Below, piece after piece: positions 46,425 through 56,829 of a stretch of 64,000 nucleotides of DNA. The translations under genes were made by a program, and so were the position numbers. The notes beneath the pieces were generated by a model. It had not been told where the DNA came from. It ran no database searches and saw only the letters and a program-made list of their open reading frames with translations. The DNA is from Diphasiastrum complanatum (taxonomy: Eukaryota; Streptophyta; Lycopodiopsida; Lycopodiales; Lycopodiaceae): NCBI GenBank assembly GCA_029204225.1, contig CM055100.1, positions 27,234,649-27,298,648 of the forward strand. The letters are read 5' to 3'. Position 1 is the first letter of the stretch. Each line of letters begins with the position of its first letter.

Positions 46425-47248
46425 CCTGCTCCGCCAGTTTAGCAAGCCTGATCTCAATATATTTTTTCATTTTATTTGTTTTCAGTATTTAATTTGCTGT
46501 CTTTTTTTTTTTTTTGGAAAAAGACAGTTAAAAATAAATAAATAAATAAGGAAAGACTGATGAGCAAAAGTCAGGAAGTCATCAGCATAAGGGAAAGGAA
46601 GCACAATATTTTTATGGAAAATGACTTAGAAAACCACTGTTTTGGGTAGATTTGGCCAATACAGTCTTAGTTATCTTCTCTTAGACTGTACATCCACCCT
46701 TGATTTATCTAAATTGAGGTGGGCGAAGGTTTCTGACAAGAGAAAATTTAATTTTTGAGTCAGGCGAATGTTCAGTGATATGCCATTTTGGGAATCTTCG
46801 TCGAGCATCATAACGTCATTATGAACCTTCGTCGACCTGCTAGATGATTTTAAAATGACAAAATTAGGTTGTCCATAGGTTCAGATTGTAAAAAAATGCA
46901 TTTATGACAGTACCTGGGCAAAGGACCCTCTTGGGCGAAGGTTCATCCTTCGTCAGCCCTGGAAAACATTCACCTGATAGGTTCAGATCCCTAGAAATCT
47001 TCGCCAAGATTATAGCCTATTTTTACAATACTGTACATGCCTGCAAATTTTTGTTCAGAACTGATCAGCCCAACTACTATTCAGTGTAATGGATCCACCA
47101 AATTCACCTATAAGTTGGCTGAATTCGATTCATTCCTCACTTGTGCTAACGAAGCTCTTGCGAATTTTTCTTGCAACCAAAGCCTTCCAAATTTTCTGCA
47201 TTGCCTTCTGATACACTCTCACGCGGTTATAATTCCTTTCTGATCATC
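46425..47248 (+). other. Second untranslated leader before the extra ORF
   Basis: About 820 bp without coding potential. Motifs GGCGAAGG, CTTCGTCGA and CCTTCGTC recur at 46723, 46761, 46797, 46825, 46934, 46947 and 47000, echoing the leader before gag. A T12 stretch and an AAATAAATAAATAA run lie near 46502-46548. Confidence 0.65.
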
Positions 47249-50160
47249 ATGTCTTCTACCGATACTTCCCAGTTTCTGCGCTATACTATCCATCGTGATG
47301 TCCCATCTGCAACAGACATCATGATTCCTCCTAGCACAAGCATGGTCACTCAGTGGATGACCCTTGCGGAGCCTCTACTTACTGCAATGGGTATTCATGA
47401 GAGAGCCTTTTCAGGACGCATCAATATGGATTTCATCACTCTTGTCTTCAGTTGTGGAAGGAAGAGAAATCCAAGTTTTATGTCACCTTCCAAGGAGCCA
47501 CACACAAGGTGCGCGTCACTGAGGCCGCACTTGCAGCTATAGGAATCTCATCCGGTACGCAAGCCTCACCCAATCACAAGCATGCCAAACAGGCCATCAA
47601 GCCATACATTGACCTCACCAACGATCTACATTGGACTAATGATGGCTACCTTCTGGAAGCCATCACTGAGCCTTCCATCCACGCCGCTGCCCAGTTGTTG
47701 AATCATTTCCTGATGGTTGGCAACCTCAGGAAAGGCCGCATCACATCTCAAATCCTTCATAGGATAGTGGAGTCCCACATAAAGTTGGCCAAAGCCCCTC
47801 TTGAACCATATAACTGGTTCAAGACTGTTTCTGGTGAGCTCAAGCGAGCTATTAAGGCCAATACAAAGCATCAGTTCGTCGCTGGCTCTCTATTGTCCCT
47901 CTTAGGCGCTTCTCACTTAGAAAACAGAATCCATGAGTTCCACCTGGATTCTATGCTTTCGGTTTACGAAGAAGCACCGACCGAGTCATCTCACGTGGCC
48001 TCAAGTTCTCATAGTCGTCGTCGTCCACGCAGCGAGATCGTAATTCTTGACTCGCCTTTCGCGTCACGACGACGTACTAGGCATACCTCGTCAGCTGCGC
48101 TTCCACCCCCTGCTACTGTTCGCACTGAACTTCCCATTCCCCTCGCCTTTGATGCTTTCCTCGCCTATGCTCCCATACAAGGACAGTCTATGACCATTGG
48201 GCCTACCATTCCCATCACAGCTGTCCAGGCCGCCTCACCCCTGCACACCGAAGCAACCTCACCCACTCATGGATATGTTCGATGATTCCGACCCCCTTGG
48301 GGCCACCGAAATATTTGAAATGCCCCAGAGCCCAGCATCCTTTGAACCCCAATCCCCTGGAAGAGGATTCGGGCATATCCATGAAGCTACTGTTGGTGTC
48401 GAAGATGCCAGTCAGCAACCACCCACACAGGGAAGCCCAGCCACACTTCGGGTCGACACAGCTGTAAAGTCACCGAAGCAGTTCGACGCCACGGTGCCTG
48501 AAGGGTTTGAAGACGAGGATATTTTTGAAGAAGAAGAGACCTTGGCACCTATTCCATGCCTACCAACGACAATACCATTAGGGTCTTCTACTGCTGCCAC
48601 CTCCACGACTGTCGATTCTGGTGATGCTCTCATGTTAGTTTCAAGCCTTGGGCAAGTGATCCAGTCTATGCTGGATAAGAAGAAGGAAATGGAGCAGAGG
48701 ATCTCTGATTTAGGATCCAAAAACACTCTGATCAGCAAGAAAATTGTCCAGCTGGATCGAGAGGTGAAGATAGCCAAGCAACATGAAGAAAAGTCTGAAA
48801 GCGAAAAGTCATTGGCCCAGCAGCAAATTGATTGCTTGAAACCTACATCAGCTCCCTGCAAAATGCCCTGACAACCGCACAAGATCAGGTAGATAAGGCA
48901 GTGCAAGATGCCAAGCAATAGGTGCAGCTGCTGAAGGGGCAATTACAAATGGCCGAACAAGATCGCACACGACTTCAAGGTGAATTGGATGCGACCACCC
49001 GTGAGCGTGATGCATATCTGCAAACACAAATACCCGATCATCCGGTCACACAGACGGAGATTGCATATTTGTTCAAGAAAGTGGAAACATACGAAGTGGC
49101 CCTTCAGGGATTCCAAGGCCACTTTGATAGGCTCAAAGGAGCAGCTTCAACCGAGTTGGCAAAGGCAAAAGAGACCATCAACGCCTATGAAAAAACTGTT
49201 GCTCAAGTGTTGGAAGCCGGACCACAAATCCCCGTCCCGGTCATGCCGCAATTCTTCCCTTCGCGCCAAGAAGCTGTACAGATGGAAACAGGGGTTGATT
49301 CGAGCATGGACCAGGGGGGAGCTCTAGATCTAGCAGATCAACCGCCAACTATACCAGCAGTACAAGCGGGTCCATCCTCATCAAGGACAAGCCATTTATT
49401 TAGAAGGCCCATCAGCGTCGAGGACCAGATCCAGACCTTCTTAAAGCAGCATCCACATGAGTCCTCGCGTGGTGGATGGGTTCTCAAATTTAAGACCTCC
49501 GAGATTGAGGCCAACAAAGAATTGGACAAAATACTTGCACTGGGAGAGCAACCGGCAAGGAGAATCACAGTTTTTGAGAAAACTCCGGAATCAATTAGGA
49601 GTTACGTCGCCAGCCCTCGCTAGTTGCGGGTAGATCCTTATTACGTGCCAATGCCGCGAAGACAAAAATGGAAAGATTTGGGATTGGCTATGGATAAAAT
49701 CACCATCCATACGCCCAATTGGCCAATCATCCACCAGTCTTACAGCTAGAATATTTCAGTGGATTTTCACCCGGCTTACAAGCATATCAGAGAGAGTATG
49801 TCCACTCTCCGGATCCAACGGTGCGACAATCGGCAATGTTTGCAAAAGATCTGACTCTGTTGGCGTCAGTGACAACCAAATGGGACGATTACCTTCCCTG
49901 ACATTTGATCCAAATAAGCCGATGGCCTCAGAGCAAATCAAAGATCAGCTGCCGATTGCTCGACTGTATTTTCGTGCGGCTATGATGGGAGGCTCTTGGG
50001 AATCCCGCTTCACCTCATGGACAACTTCCAAGTGGATTGCCGGAGCCCACCATTGTTTCCTGCCACATAATTTGGATTTCAATACTGCACGCCTTGACTT
50101 TATGGAGAAGGTGCAGTATCATTTAATTAAGATTTGGCGCGAAGCCAATAAAAGTCCCCA
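47249..50160 (+). pseudogene. Extra ORF downstream of integrase, unknown function
   Basis: Roughly 950 codons in several frames. N-terminal domain: MSSTDTSQF, DVPSATDIM, EPLLTAMGIHERAF, then (frameshift near 47450) FYVTFQGATHKVRVTEAALA, SGTQASPNHK, WTNDGYLLEAITEPSIHAA, and LEPYNWFKTVSGELKRAIKA. A Ser/Pro-rich linker (SSSHSRRR, then MDMFDDSDPLG) follows. The centre is a coiled coil (MLDKKKEMEQRISDLGSKN at 48669 to about 49020, interrupted by stops). The C-terminal part includes PISVEDQIQTFLKQHPHESS and, at 49880-50160, IARLYFRAAMMGGSWESRF. The general plan (a V..G...VTE..L domain) recalls the extra ORFs of Athila-like elements, but I cannot assign a function. Frameshifts occur near 47450, 48250, 48870, 49700 and 49890. 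Confidence 0.75.
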
Positions 50161-50214
50161 ATAATTGCATATTGCAGGTATCATGGGACCGCCACCAGTT
50201 TTGGTGGAGGATAC

Positions 50215-50941
50215 TGTTGGAGGGTTTGCGGATCCCAAGGCAACTCTAACCCTAGTTAATAAGTGAGAGGGATTTGGCACCCTGTGTATGTAAGTCCAAC
50301 CCAATGATCACATAGTTATTTGATTAATTAGAATGTTAATAAAAGGACTTTAGGCCTTTTTGCGGGACTTTTAATGTCGCAGGGCCTAAATGTCAAGTTA
50401 GTGAATAAAGTTGGGTTTCCCTCCAATTTTGATGGTTCCCACACTTTTTTAAATTTGAATAAAAAGAGAGGCAAGAGTGGACCAATAGGATTCAGAGGCC
50501 AGGGTCCTCCTCTTTACTATAAAAAGGGACCAACTCGAGTTGTTCCCGATGTTCATTTCCTCATTTCAATAAAGCAGATTGGTTCTCTTTAGAAATGGAT
50601 TGATGAATGTCCTTGCTCTTCCTCTCTTCTCCTCCATTTCTCATGCTTTCTTTGGATTTTGCTAATTGTTGGATCTGATCATTATTGGGATTGATATTTC
50701 TTATGCTTTTTGTGAGAGAGAAAGGGAGAGAGAGAAAAGTAAGTTTCTATCATTGTTGTGGATTTAGGGTTAATGGATGTAGTGTTAATCCTTAGTGTTA
50801 GATCCTCCATTCATGTTGAAATCTGAACTATACTATCGCTCTCATGGGAATGAACCTACACGTAACAACTAGCTCTGTCTCTTTGATGCTAGATTGACTA
50901 GATCTTGGATTCAGGTTAGCAAAGGAAAGAAACCCACTACA
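50215..50941 (+). repeat. Gypsy 3' LTR, complete (727 bp)
   Basis: It begins TGTTGGAGGGTTTGCGG after a purine-rich GGTGGAGGATAC and ends AACCCACTACA. It contains a TACTATAAAAAGGGACC TATA region near 50514-50530 and AATAAAG at 50570, good candidates for promoter and polyadenylation signal. The GGGGT target duplication follows at 50942. Confidence 0.93.
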
Positions 50942-50974
50942 GGGGTTAATCCAACTGCCCACTTTGAGAAGAGC

Positions 50975-51522
50975 TGTAGAACACCTGATCAGACAGATCT
51001 TGATTCTACTAACAAAGTGCACAGTTTACTTGACAAAGGATGAGAAACGAACTCGAACTCGAAACATTTCTATTCGTGATCAACCTCGAAAGATTCACAA
51101 AATTTATCTTGCTTGATACTCGAAAGATTCGCGAAATAGTTTCTTATTGATACTCAAAAGATTCACAAATAGAATCTTGTCATGAAATATTCTATTTCTT
51201 GTTCAAACCTCACCTGTCGCAAAACTGTCGCGAACAATTCGTGAAATATTCTGAATTATTTTTCAAGCTCAAATCTGTCAACTGTCGCAAACAATTCACC
51301 AAACACGAAGATGCCGTGAAGAGACAAGTGTCGCAAACAACTCGCAAAACACAAGCTTAGATGAAGAGACAAATTGTCACTTATAATTCGCAAAAAGAAA
51401 TTATTCGAGCCTAAAAACATAGCGTTTATTTGAATATCAGCCGTCGTAAATGATTAGAGCTACTGTTACAGAATTAAAAGGCCAAAAGACCTATCTTGTA
51501 GCAATATAAATACATGTGCACC
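50975..51522 (+). repeat. Copia 3' LTR, truncated
   Basis: It matches 33878-34440 from TGTAGAACA to AATATAAATACATGTGCAC and then diverges. A purine-rich TTTGAGAAGAGC precedes it as polypurine tract. The U5 end is lost. Confidence 0.88.
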
Positions 51523-51774
51523 GATATTCATCAAATTCATAGGAATCTGAGGAATTTTTGAAATCTCATCACATTTTCATTGTTCGTCTTGGATATTGGG
51601 CAACTGAAAACTTCTGTCGATATAATTTTGGAGGCCTATGAAAGATTTCAGTGCACTATGGAACAACATTGTGATCTGAACTTGCAGAAGTTTAGAGAAA
51701 ACTTTGAGTCCCTATAGGAGTTGCTCTTTTGTGAGGATCGAAGCAAATAACGGACGTTCCATGTTCTGTTCCTC
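51523..51774. other. Unrecognised segment between two copia fragments
   Basis: A short A/T-rich stretch with no recognised motif. It may belong to the element into which the split copia element inserted. Confidence 0.3.
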
Positions 51775-53397
51775 CTACAAAAACTCATCTCGAAATTCGT
51801 TGTATCGTCGTTGTTCCACTCGTGAATCAAAATAGTCTTGTGGTAATGTAAAACCTGTTAGAACACAAAATAAGATGAGTAAAGGAGATATGGACAAACT
51901 TCCTTGCTGCTCCTTTCTCTGATGTAGATTGAGGTCTCCTTTGCTTTGAGAGAAGTGCTCCCCTTCTTGGGTTCCTCCTTGATGTCTTTTTTCTTCATCA
52001 TGCTCACTCCCTCTTGGTGTTGATGATGAAAACATGGATCCAAACCATGATCTTCTTCAAGACTCTCAAGGACTTTGTTTTCAAGTCTCCAAACCTAAAT
52101 ATTCTCCTTTTCAATATGATCTTTCAAGTCAACAAAACAATCACCAATAATATTTATACCGAATTTACTAGTCCACAATTGCTTACCACTAGCAATTTGC
52201 ATTACATACTTGTTGAACTTGAAACTAATGAGGCCAAATGCTCTTGTATGGATATAAGTGTCCTTCAAGGATGATTCACTTACTCATACAAGGTTCACAA
52301 TATGCCTCTTTGAAAATGAAGCACATGACTTCCATAGACTTGGTGCTGATGTGACCAAGCCTCTTGTGCCACAAATCATTTCTGGTCATCTTGACCTCCT
52401 TGGCTACTATCACAAATTGGTTAGGATCAACAAAAGCATCAAGCTTAAACAACCTCCCAAACCTTCTTCCTCTTGCTATGATCTTCCCGAGTCTTCTTGA
52501 TGTTGCATATATTAGTAGAGAACTCCACAATGAAACCATGATCTAAAAGTTGGCCAACACTAAGCAAATTCTTAGTGATGCTAGGAATGAAGGAATACCA
52601 TCTATCTTAGTTTCCTTGGAAGATCCTAAGCATAAGGGAATGGATCCCACACCTTCAACTTTACATTCATGATCATTTGCTATAAAAATGGACTTTATAG
52701 GTTCGACATAAGGTGTGAGTTGAGAAAAATACTCCCTTCTATCTATCTAGATACATCATGAGTGAGTCCTCATGAGAACTCTCTTCCTCCTCTTGTCCCA
52801 TGTTAGCTTGACCTTGAGCTTGCTTCCTCTTGAAGCATTTCGAGGCATAGTGTCCCATCTTGCTACAATAGTAGCACTTGATCTTAGATTTGTCCTTCTT
52901 GGGCTTGACTTGTGATGATGATGATGTAGATCCTTCTTGATCTCCATCCTTTGCTTGCTCCTTTTTGAATGCTCCTTCCTTGTTCTTGAAAAATAAGGCT
53001 TTTTCATCATCATCATTGATGGAGAGCCTCTCCATCCCTGATTTGATGTGAGCCTTCCTACTCTCCTCGGCCATCAACACACTTTGAAGGTCTTCAAGTG
53101 TAGGCAAGTTTCCCATGATGGCATAGCTTTGGAAAAGTTTAGTAAAATCACTACATAAGCCATTCAAAACTATTTGCACAAGCTCGCTCTCTTTAATAGG
53201 TTCACCAACATAAGCAAGCTCTTTGTTCAAATGTTTTACTCTCAAAACAAATTGATGTCCACTCTCACTCTTCCCTTGGAGGCATTGAAGAACTTGGTTC
53301 TTAAGGGAAAGTAATCTTGAGGTATTCTTGGACTCATAGATATTTTGAAGAGTCTCCCAAGCCTCTTGGGCTGAGATATATGACGAGATGCCTGAGA
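51775..53397 (-). pseudogene. Copia gag to pre-integrase fragment plus extra-ORF remnant
   Basis: On the minus strand 53404-52739 is an open gag segment: SAQEAWETLQNIYESKNTSR, LKNQVLQCLQGKSES, then an intact CCHC knuckle CYYCSKMGHYASKC. After a gap, 52539-52276 reads the GAG-pre-integrase block DLWHKRLGHISTKSMEVM and CEPCMSK. It then jumps to KDTYIHTRAFGLISF, which matches KVDTYIHKQVVSLIE in the ORF at 59349-60161. Integrase, RT and RNase H are therefore deleted. The right boundary is a sharp junction with plus-strand Gypsy sequence near 53397. Confidence 0.82.
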
Positions 53398-54640
53398 CCT
53401 TCAAGAATTATACCTTGGACGATGTGACAATTATGATGCCGCAAGTCCAGTGAGAACCTGATCAAATTCAGACACCAACGGAACAAGTCTTTGAGAGACC
53501 TGCGCGAACACAACCAATGAACCTTACCAAGCTAGGTGAAGAAGAAAAGATCGTGCATGTGGGGGAGCAGTTAACACCCATACAATTCAAGTGACTACGA
53601 TCATTGTTGGTGGAGTATAGGGATTGTTTTGCTTGGAATAACAGTGATCTGAAGGGCATCCCACCAACAGTAGTCCAACACACCATATTCTTGGTGGATG
53701 GAGCAGCCCCCAAGGTGAGTCGTTACTACCGCTGCAACCCAAACTATACAGAGCTGATCAAGAAAGAGTTGCAAAAGCTATTAGATATTGATTTCATTTA
53801 TGAAATCGAGCACACTGTATGGGTATCGTTGATAGTTATAGTACCCAAGAAGAACGGCAAAATGCGAATCTAAAGTCACTAAACGCAGTCACCAAAAAGG
53901 ATCATTTCCCTTTGCCCTGTACGGAAAGTGTCCTTGATAGTGTAGCTAGACCCGAAGCCTACAGTTTTTTGGATGGCTTCAATGGACATTTTCCATGGAA
54001 TGAAAAATCTATGTCTATAAGGTGATGCCATTCAGACTTTGCAATGCCCCAAGCACTTTCCAGCGAGTCATGCAGGCGACATTCAAAGAGTATTTGCAGA
54101 AATTTCTAGAAATTTTCTTGGATGATCTATGCATGCATGGACCAAACTCTGGACACTTATCCAATCCAAAGAACGTGCTAAAAAAAAAATGTCGCAAATT
54201 TCAGATCTCCTTGAATCCAGAGAAATGTCAATTTTGGGTTACACATGGCTTGATTCTTGGCCATATAGTGTCTAGACACGAGATCGCCACGGACCTCTCG
54301 AAGATCAAAATCATTGTTGATCTACCACCACCAGGAACAATCTGCGAGGTCTACATCTTTATGGGTCACGCTAACTATTATAGGATTTTCATTCTAGATT
54401 TTGCGGAGTTAGCACGACCAATTCACAAACTCACAATGGATCCACATTGAAATGAGAAAGCCCTAAAGGCTTTCCAGAAGCTTAAAGATGCATTGGTCTT
54501 AGCACCAATCTTACAACCGCCCAATTGGTTTTGGGTTTCATGTGCATATGGACACATCAAAGTATGAGTAGGAGCAGTCTTAACCCAGCCAGGAGAACAC
54601 AAAAAGGACTTTCCGATCCGATTTGCAAGTCAACAGCTTA
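53398..54640 (+). pseudogene. Gypsy reverse transcriptase fragment, second family
   Basis: It begins with the linker FKNYTLDDVTIMMP and continues VEYRDCFAWNNSDLKGIPP, RYYRCNPNYTELIKKELQKL, EIEHTVWVSLIVIVPKKNGK, SFLDGFNGH, FRLCNAPSTFQRVMQ, EIFLDDLCMHG, GHANYYRIFILDFAELARPI and RFASQQLSE. It is related to the RT at 43831 but a different subfamily. The catalytic box FLDDL is intact. Frameshifts and stops abound and it ends near 54640 within RNase H. Confidence 0.87.
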
Positions 54641-55017
54641 GTGAATAGATCCAAGCTTGAAATGTACAAATGTATGATAAGATCTCCATCCAAATATGAA
54701 GAAAAATCGAGTTTTTTTCACTTCTATCAACATTGTCTTTGCGTGGCGAGTTATAGCTATTGGATGTGAGTGATTTTATACATTAATTACATGATTTGGA
54801 AGGTACTGAAGTTGATTACAGGTCTGAGAAGCTTGCTACACATTACTTTTCTATATTTGATCAAATCTATGTGGCCATTGTGGAGTTAAATGCAAATTAG
54901 CTAGCTTTAGTAACTAGTCTTGATTCTAGCTGATAGTTTGGATCTAGATCTTTGATTTGTGCATCCTCCATCACTTTTAGGATTGATTGGGATTCATTTT
55001 TGTGTAAAATTTTTTCA
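54641..55017 (+). repeat. Possible LTR segment ending at a degenerate PBS
   Basis: AT-rich sequence ending in AAAATTTTTTCA directly before a primer-binding-like site. The left end is undefined and no partner copy was found. Confidence 0.35.
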
Positions 55018-55030
55018 TGATATCAGAGCC
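55018..55030 (+). promoter_or_regulatory. Degenerate primer-binding site (TGATATCAGAGCC)
   Basis: It differs from TGGTATCAGAGCC by one G-to-A change, so it probably marks the internal edge of an old LTR element. Confidence 0.55.
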
Positions 55031-55574
55031 TAATCAAAAGTGAGTTTTAGATTTGATTTTCTAAAGCTTAGATCCTAGATTTGAGTAGTGTTGCCTTTGT
55101 CCTTGCTACTAGTTACTAATCTAGTGATTGTACCTCCAAATTTGGTTTCATTTGAGTGAGAATAGATCAAAGGGAACTTTTTTTGTAGAGTTATAGCTGC
55201 AGGAACCAAGATTGAGGCATTTCCATTGAATCAAACCAAATTAGAAAAGAGAATGATTCATCTCAAGTCCCAAAGAGAGTGGGATAGCTACTTGTGATCA
55301 TATCTTATACAATCTATCTTGTTTCATTGAATCTATCTCCCTATCATTGAAGATGGCATCCATAAGTGCCTATCTTTGTTCGCAGGTGTCTTTGGTGGAT
55401 CTATCCTTGAAACTTTTGCCATAGCATATTTTTGCGGCGGTTAAGTTGGTACTCTCTTGATTTCGGAGTGATCTGGGTCCATGTGCTGTAGGACCTGCTT
55501 ATCGATTAGCTCAGTCTCCCTGTTGTAAGTCAAAGCATGTTGCTAAGGGACTAAATCATCGTCCACTGGGTTTG
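55031..55574. other. Unrecognised internal sequence
   Basis: No conserved motif or ORF is legible. It probably belongs to the element primed at 55018. Confidence 0.3.
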
Positions 55575-56800
55575 TGTTGTCACCTTATTGTTAAAAATTG
55601 AATATCAACATAAATATGGCATGATATACTCGAAAATGAAGATATGAGCTGGTATCATGAAGAGGCCTAAGTCATTTTTCGGGAATATATCTCCTAAGTA
55701 CTTGCCTTGTAATTAAGGACAAGACCTTTAATAGGGAAGACATTGCCTTGGATAACCTTTACTAGGTCGTCCACACGAAACGACTAGATACGAAAAGACA
55801 TGTTAAACTAGAGTAACTTTAACTCTTAGTTAAATATACCCTTCATGGTATAATTGAACGTATACATAGTCTAATCGTTAACTAGACCCTTTCGCGGGAG
55901 CGATGCACCTATTGTTTAAGAGGTGTGTTTGTTCATCCCGTAGAACATATATTGATCTCACACTTCATTCTCGAGCATCGAGAGAGAAGAGTTTATGCAT
56001 ATGTAAGAGATTGAAGAAGTGAATAGAGTTCTGTGAGTTATTCTCTCTTATCTCTGTTCTCCGCACTACTCAGTGTGAGTGATCTTGAGTCTGCTAACAA
56101 TCTCTAACGCATTACATGAATTACTCTCTGATCAGATAGACTCTCTAGTGCATTACAGTCATTTGCTCTGTATCCGTAAAGCATGCTCTAAATAACTGTC
56201 TTAAAATCATCTTATTCGTCTGTCGCAAATACTTTCTTTTCGGCACTCGAATAATAACTATCTTTGGTACAGCCTAGTACAATCATTGAATAAAGCTGTA
56301 TGTATACATATGAGATGACAGTCCCTGTCTGAAGAATTGATTCTTTGATCTGTTTTCCTGATTGGCATTGACATAAGTTTCTAATGTGCTCTAAAACCAT
56401 TTGTGTTCTTTAATCATTAATTTGGACTTTAGTTGTTGAGGACTTTTGTCTAGAAACAAACAGTTCGCGAACGCGATTAATTAATTATCTATACAATCGC
56501 AAATACATCAAACATTTCTCGACTCTCTGTTGACACCTTTATCAGCCAGAGTGTAGTATTGTTGTACTACTCTGATAACATCTCATCCGTAGAACACGTT
56601 TCATTCGATTTGATAGAGGGGATTCTGAAAATTATCAACACAACACACCCAAATATAAGTAATACTGGTTACTTTTCACTCGACACCACTTGTCATAAAT
56701 TGTACCAAAAACATAACTTTCTAACACTGTCCTCTGTGGGAACGACACTATTTGCTACAAAATCTATATTAACCTTGTTGGTATAGTACGACATATACCA
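55575..56800 (+). repeat. Probable 5' LTR of the right-hand Gypsy element
   Basis: It ends ACATATACCA a few bases before an Asp-type primer-binding site. The start TGTTGTCACC at 55575 is only a candidate. Stress-promoter-like CT-rich sequence near 56030-56100 may be the transcribed start. The partner LTR lies outside the window. Confidence 0.5.
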
Positions 56801-56805
56801 AATTT

Positions 56806-56823
56806 TGGAGCCGTTGCTGGGGA
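56806..56823 (+). promoter_or_regulatory. Gypsy primer-binding site, Asp-tRNA-like
   Basis: TGGAGCCGTTGCTGGGGA resembles the Athila/Tat site TGGCGCCGTTGCCGGGGA with two changes. Confidence 0.7.
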
Positions 56824-56829
56824 TAGTTT

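Larger units (their letters stand above)
38635..50941 (+). mobile_element. Ty3/Gypsy element nested in copia, 12.3 kb
   Basis: A near-complete element with perfect 5-bp target duplications GGGGT (38630-38634 and 50942-50946). Order: 5' LTR remnant (38635-38846), 571-bp foldback (38908-39478), leader, gag (40525-42321), protease (42324-43496), RT-RNase H (43831-45051), integrase (45055-46424), second leader, extra ORF (47249-50160), purine tract and 3' LTR (50215-50941). The protease (LLGRPWL), gag knuckles and the Asp-type PBS of its sister copy fit the plant Athila/Tat side of Gypsy; a chromodomain is absent. The shared 212 bp of the two LTRs differ at six sites, all transitions, so insertion is fairly recent relative to its surroundings. 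Confidence 0.92.
33878..51522 (+). mobile_element. Copia element, split by a nested Gypsy insertion
   Basis: The left part runs 33878-38634 and the right part 50942 to about 51522. Joined across the insertion (one copy of the GGGGT duplication removed), the RNase H tail continues into a purine tract and a 3' LTR. The 5' LTR is 33878-34716. The 3' LTR starts at 50975 (TGTAGAACACCTGATC) and is truncated near 51522. Gag, protease, integrase and RT are all broken by stops, deletions or catalytic substitutions, so the element is dead. It sits inside a Gypsy extra ORF. Confidence 0.9.
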
